From assembly GCA_022885665.1 (NCBI GenBank), contig JAGQDJ010000137.1, positions 62,001 through 126,000 of the forward strand: 64,000 bases of DNA, written 5' to 3'. Below the pieces are notes generated by a model. The model did no database searches. It saw nothing but the letters and a program-made list of their open reading frames with translations, and had not been told where the DNA came from. Source of the DNA: Triops longicaudatus (taxonomy: Eukaryota > Arthropoda > Branchiopoda > Notostraca > Triopsidae). The position numbers were made by a program, and so were the translations under genes. Shown in pieces: positions 60,310-64,000 of the stretch; within the stretch, counting starts at the first letter, position 1; every line of letters starts with the position of its first letter.

Positions 60310-60453
60310 TACAGCGCGAAGCAGTCGCGGGGGGCGGGCCCCCCGGCCCCCTTCCCCCCCGAAATTATTTTCTTGTGTGCAAGTAAGCTCAGTGGCAGCA
60401 TNNNNNNNNNCCCCCCCCCCCCCGAAAGAATTCCTGCCTGCGCCCCTGTGTCG
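60310..60453. mobile_element. Possible hAT-type non-autonomous element remnant around the assembly gap
   Basis: The right edge (60433-60448) reads CAGGGGCGCAGGCAGG on the minus strand and is followed inward by a long G/C homopolymer. This resembles the CAGGGGCG...GGGGG ends common in invertebrate hAT-family elements, from memory. A second G/C-rich block with GGGGGG, CCCCCC and CCCCCCC runs lies at 60330-60360. The nine Ns fall inside the C run, so the internal sequence is uncertain. No target duplication was confirmed. Confidence 0.35.
60402..60410. other. Assembly gap (nine N)
   Basis: Nine ambiguous bases directly before a 13-nt C homopolymer. Probably an unresolved homopolymer, and the true length may differ. 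Confidence 0.98.
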
Positions 60454-61024
60454 ATGGTACGTTTTCAGCGCTGTTACCTTCATAATCGGTAACCAGGTAG
60501 CCTGCACAAGCAGCTCCACTTTTAGTTATTTATGCAATTAGCTTTTTGTTCATATTTTCTGTTTAAGAATGCTTGCACATAAAGTTTTGCCTATGATAGA
60601 GAACAATTGGAAAGTCCTTTCATAACTGCCTGTTCTTTTTTCCCTTCTTTTCTTTTAATGCGCTAATAATAAATTAGTAATCATTCAAGTCAACTTTCTA
60701 TAAAATAGTCTATTTTACATACACATGGTCAAGCCCAACGTATTGTCCAAATAAGTGGACGCATGCAGCAAAAAAAGAACGATGCCAAACAATCCCTTCT
60801 TCCCTTGTACACGTTTTCACTCACAAAAATGGAATATAATACAAATTACGTATGAAAATGGCCACTTGGGGAATAATTTTTCTTGTACGTCGCGAGAAAC
60901 CGATTGGGTCCCCGTCTGTAGTCTCACACTACGAGCCCAACATTGGCACGTCACAGCACTCCAACTTAGCCGTGCTCCGGTTTCTTAACTGCATTGTGGC
61001 AACGTGAACAACTGTTAATCCACG

Positions 61025-62752
61025 CTAGGAGTCGAAGTCCCCCTCTCCTTCACTACCGCTTCCTGAACTCGTTGATGCAGATTCTAAAGTTAAAGAAAAA
61101 GTTTTTTACTATAAAGCTAAATTTGCATGTTTTGTAAACAATTTTACCACTTCTAAAGTGTTTACCCGTCTTCTTGTGTTTCGCCGATTTTTTGGCTAAA
61201 CCTACTCCTTCTGCTTGGGCTTGATCAATCATCGGCTGCAAAATTCGCCGTCTTGCGTTAATAAACCAATTGTTCACCTGTAGTAACGTTAACTGCGTCT
61301 GCGAAGCCATGGCACGTTTTTCGTCTTCCGTAGGATATGGATGCTAAACACAAATGCTCCAAATTATTCCTAGCAATATATTACCACTTATTCTGGTACT
61401 ATTTTAATTACATGAAAGCGTGCATATCATACTGTAAAATAACGTGTTTTCTTTTAAGTCCATGAATAAGTCTCCCTCTTAAAAAAAAAGATAATCGAAA
61501 ACGGCTGTTTACTTACCCCTAAATGTTGAAAGAGCCACGTTCGTAAGATAGCCGTGGCTTTCCGCGGCAGAACGCTCCGTTTCGATGTCTTCTTGCTGCC
61601 TATCTCATGTTCGGAGAAAGTATTTGAGCTATCGTCATCGTCTTCGGAGGAGCCACCAAATGTAGAAAGACCTATAAAAGAAAGGAAAAGTGTGAGCTAG
61701 GCAAAAGAAGAGCGAGACTGAAAGAAGGCGAAATGGTACTTTTATTGTAATGAGAGAAGGACGATTCTTTCCGGCCATTAGCGTCATAGCTTTCCTTTCG
61801 ATCCATGCCGGAAATGGGCGAATTCTCATAAGAATCGCCGTAACCCTGTGATAAAAAGGAAAGCTATAAGAAGATGGAAGCCAAAAGATGTTGACAGTAA
61901 AACAACTTACTTGGGAACCTATTTTACTCGTTAAACCATTATAAGATACTTTTTCTCCAGGTCCGTCCCGGTCCCCACTTTCATAACCATCTTCGGTGCC
62001 ACGTAAGAGATTATCACTGTGCATTTTCACTTTAAGGCAGCTGATGTACCGTTCACAAAAATCACTACACAACTCGTTCACTTTCTTCAGCTCCAATAAG
62101 TGAATACGGAGGACTTGAAGAGCTTTAACCATCTATACGTATAACAAATTAAAAAAGTACTATTTATTAAAGTGTCTTTGTCAATGAATAGGAAATCACT
62201 ACCAGTCCATCGACTTCAGGGTTATCGGCCCAAAGGTTTTCGTTGTTGGTTCGATAATGCTGCAAAAACGCTTGCATATCATCTCCTAGATCCGACTCGG
62301 ACAGTCGATCGAAGTTGCCTTGAGTGGCTGCTTCACATCTTTCCAGCAAGATTGCTAACAATGGAAATAGAGGATGCCTTGCATAGAAAAAAAAAGTTAA
62401 ATAAAAATATTTATGTTGAAAAACACATTCATTACCTGTACAGTGCTTGCTTGTCAGATTCAAACGTACTGGTGCTGCATGTATTTCCATTCAGGTTATC
62501 TATATAAAGGTTGCCAGAGCTGTCATGGGCTCTTTGTAACCACGCAGCATTTTCAGTTGTATTCTAAAGAAAGTAAACAGCTATTAATTATCGTTACGCT
62601 TTCCAAACACAAAAAGTACACGAAAAGAGTGGGTAATAGTGATTTCTGAAACAAAAAAACAAACAAACCGGAACTGCAGTACATGGGGCATAAAAACCTC
62701 AAAAGGATGTTTGACAGTTTATTTCAAGAGTAGAAAACAATCTTACTTCCAT
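61025..62752 (-). CDS. PKNOX: TALE homeodomain transcription factor, PKNOX/PREP class
   Basis: DNA-binding partner of PBC-class homeoproteins. Exons 62752-62747, 62563-62436, 62377-62203, 62132-61911, 61845-61740, 61671-61517, 61343-61166 and 61083-61025 give 342 aa. The bipartite MEIS/PREP domain is clear: RHPLFPLLAILLERCEAATQ (part A) and MVKALQVLRIHLLELKKVNE...CERYISCLKVKM (part B). The homeodomain (about residues 240-305) reads SVLPRKATAILRTWLFQHLG, then HPYPTEDEKRAMASQTQL and LLQVNNWFINARRRILQPM. The RSVLPRKAT start and NNWFINARRRILQPM favour PREP over MEIS, whose wording is RGIFPK. The C-terminus is acidic and short (stop at 61025). Only Met-Glu precede the first intron, with an ACCATGG start context. 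An upstream acceptor at 62821 suggests a non-coding first exon. Confidence 0.93.
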
Positions 62753-63488
62753 GGTAACTATGCTAACTACATTTAGCATCGACGTGCGGGCTAGTAAAGT
62801 TTGTAGAAAATTATCCCGGACGCTGAAAACACAAAATCGTCGCACATAAGGTAAACAATGCAACAACCTTGATGGCAACAACCACTAGTGGGCGTTCTAA
62901 TAGCAAATTCCTACCACACCAGCGCTGCGCTTTTATGGTCTGAGCTCCGCTTTTTACACACCGGCTATGGGAGTTAGAGCACATCCCAGTGGGTGCAACT
63001 CTGGGAGTGCAGCGGAGTCCCATTTTAAGCGTGGGATACGTCGCGGTTTCGCGTAATTCGAGGATGACTTTCGAAAAATTCGTGTAAAATTTCGGAAATC
63101 TGCTCTCGGCATTCCTGATGAAAGACCAAATTCACAACAGTTCTGTAATGACACACAGCAATTCGACATACGTTTTGGATTGCAGGACTAATACACGAAC
63201 AGGGGTTTAAATTCTAATATATATATATTTTTTTGCTTTGAATAGGTTTTTTTTTCATTACGTACTTCATGCTCAAAGCACATCAACATACTTTCTCTGT
63301 TACTATAGAAACTGAATTATCATCCAACAAAAAATCGCTAAAAACGTTCATAACGTAAATGTATTCCCGAGTACATTTATAATAAGCTTTGTAAAATATC
63401 CTCTATATAAAAAGTTTTTTATTCATTAAACCCCATTATGAAATTAACTGATAAAACCCAAAATGTACGCTACAGTTTCAAGGCAGTT
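62753..63488. other. PKNOX upstream region and acyl-CoA oxidase 3' flank
   Basis: Holds a probable PKNOX leader exon (acceptor TTTTCAG near 62821) and its promoter, then the 3' flank of the oxidase gene. A TA-repeat of about 14 bp sits near 63218-63231. No other gene seen. Confidence 0.5.
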
Positions 63489-63961
63489 TTAAAGCTTGGC
63501 TTGGAATAGCTGTGACTGGATGTAATTGTGATACGATTTATGGACCTCGGTCGCATTTAGCGGGTTACGTTTGGCTTCGGCTAAGAGGCGATCATAAACC
63601 TGTCCATCCCAACAGCCCAAACTGGAGTTCAAAATCTAGAAAAGAACAGCGTCCTTAAACAAAAACCGAACGAAAACTTTTTGAGTTTGCAGCTAACCTC
63701 GTCACAGAGATCAAAAGCATCCACAATAGCCACCGCTTGTTCCCTCAGCTGCGCAAAGAGGTTAGTCAACCTCCGCTGATAATCTTGAATGTGTTGTTCC
63801 GTAACGTGTGCATACATAAGGAAGTTGCCGGTGTATCGCAACACGTTGTCGATCAAGTGCACTTCGCACAAAATCGTCAAAATTTTTTTCGTGGAAACGG
63901 AAAGTTTCGCTTGGTTCAAATTGCACAAAAACTGACGAGCTACAAATGCTCTCATATGCGC
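63489..63961 (-). CDS. ACOX1: Peroxisomal acyl-CoA oxidase, C-terminal part (cut by window edge)
   Basis: First enzyme of peroxisomal fatty-acid beta-oxidation, a FAD flavoprotein producing H2O2. Only the last two exons are present, 63961-63698 and 63635-63489 (136 aa). The helical C-terminal domain is recognisable: LTILCEVHLIDNVLRYTGNF, LREQAVAIVDAFDLCDE, ILNSSLGCWDGQVYDRLL. It matches vertebrate ACOX1 (LNSALGCYDGNVYERL). The protein ends in AKL, a peroxisomal import signal of the PTS1 type. The rest of the gene lies right of the window beyond the acceptor at 63962. ACOX1 versus a close paralogue cannot be settled from this part. Confidence 0.9.
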
Positions 63962-64000
63962 CTGTCAAGAGAAAAAAGAGTTAATTGAAATAATCACAAT

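Larger units (their letters stand above)
59580..61024. other. Convergent gap between GTF2H3 and PKNOX
   Basis: About 1.4 kb with no gene recognised. Contains an assembly gap and GC-rich tracts that look like part of a mobile element, listed separately. Confidence 0.55.

Noticed and set aside
60269..60541. Pro-rich open frame across the N gap
   Set aside because: It depends on unknown bases and a C homopolymer read as proline. No similarity or splice support.
1..64000. CRISPR arrays, operons, phage or bacterial insertion sequences
   Set aside because: No spaced direct repeats of that type, no ribosome-binding-site spaced gene strings. Spliced animal genes occupy the window.

Overview
This is animal nuclear DNA. 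The genes are multi-exon with mostly 50-100 bp AT-rich GT-AG introns, and they encode clear animal proteins: semaphorin-5, PKNOX/PREP TALE homeodomain, rhophilin, FAM91A1, MARCH6 and DDX1. Two tandem four-pass membrane proteins resembling arthropod snakeskin, a small arthropod-looking membrane protein, an Ala/Gln-rich secreted protein with a TATA/initiator promoter, and the compact gene spacing point to an arthropod. A small crustacean such as a branchiopod (Daphnia-like) fits best, but this placement is inference. Nothing bacterial, viral or CRISPR-like was seen.

Layout. 0-6.1 kb: 5' half of a semaphorin-5 gene (minus; runs off the left edge) with a 3.9 kb intron. 6.1-11.9 kb: no gene recognised. 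11.9-15.5 kb: FAM91A1 (plus). 17.0-17.3 kb: an 81-aa membrane protein (plus). 18.4-23.7 kb: rhophilin (minus), possibly with a first exon at 30.2-30.3 kb. 24-32 kb: mostly empty. 32.2-36.5 kb: RNA helicase DDX1 (minus), head to head with a lysosomal phospholipase A2/LCAT-family gene (plus, 36.7-38.8 kb). 39.3-42.3 kb: RCC1 (minus) with a large histone-H1-like N-terminal extension. 43.4-46.0 kb: tandem snakeskin-like pair (minus). 47.3-48.1 kb: cytochrome b5 (plus). 48.7-53.0 kb: ER ubiquitin ligase MARCH6 (minus). 53.7-55.2 kb: divergent alpha-tubulin (plus). 55.6-57.0 kb: Ala-rich secreted protein (minus). 58.3-59.6 kb: TFIIH subunit GTF2H3 (plus). 61.0-62.8 kb: PKNOX (minus). 63.5-64 kb: 3' end of a peroxisomal acyl-CoA oxidase (minus; runs off the right edge).

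Exon structures were built by hand from splice signals, reading-frame phase and remembered family sequences. Every complete model sums to a whole number of codons (FAM91A1 830 aa, DDX1 727, phospholipase 404, RCC1 643, cytochrome b5 140, MARCH6 907, tubulin 449, GTF2H3 290, PKNOX 342). The genes are mostly unrelated housekeeping or developmental loci and form no pathway cluster. The most unusual item is RCC1, whose short basic tail is replaced by about 225 residues of Lys/Ala/Pro-rich, H1-tail-like sequence. No wholly new system was found.
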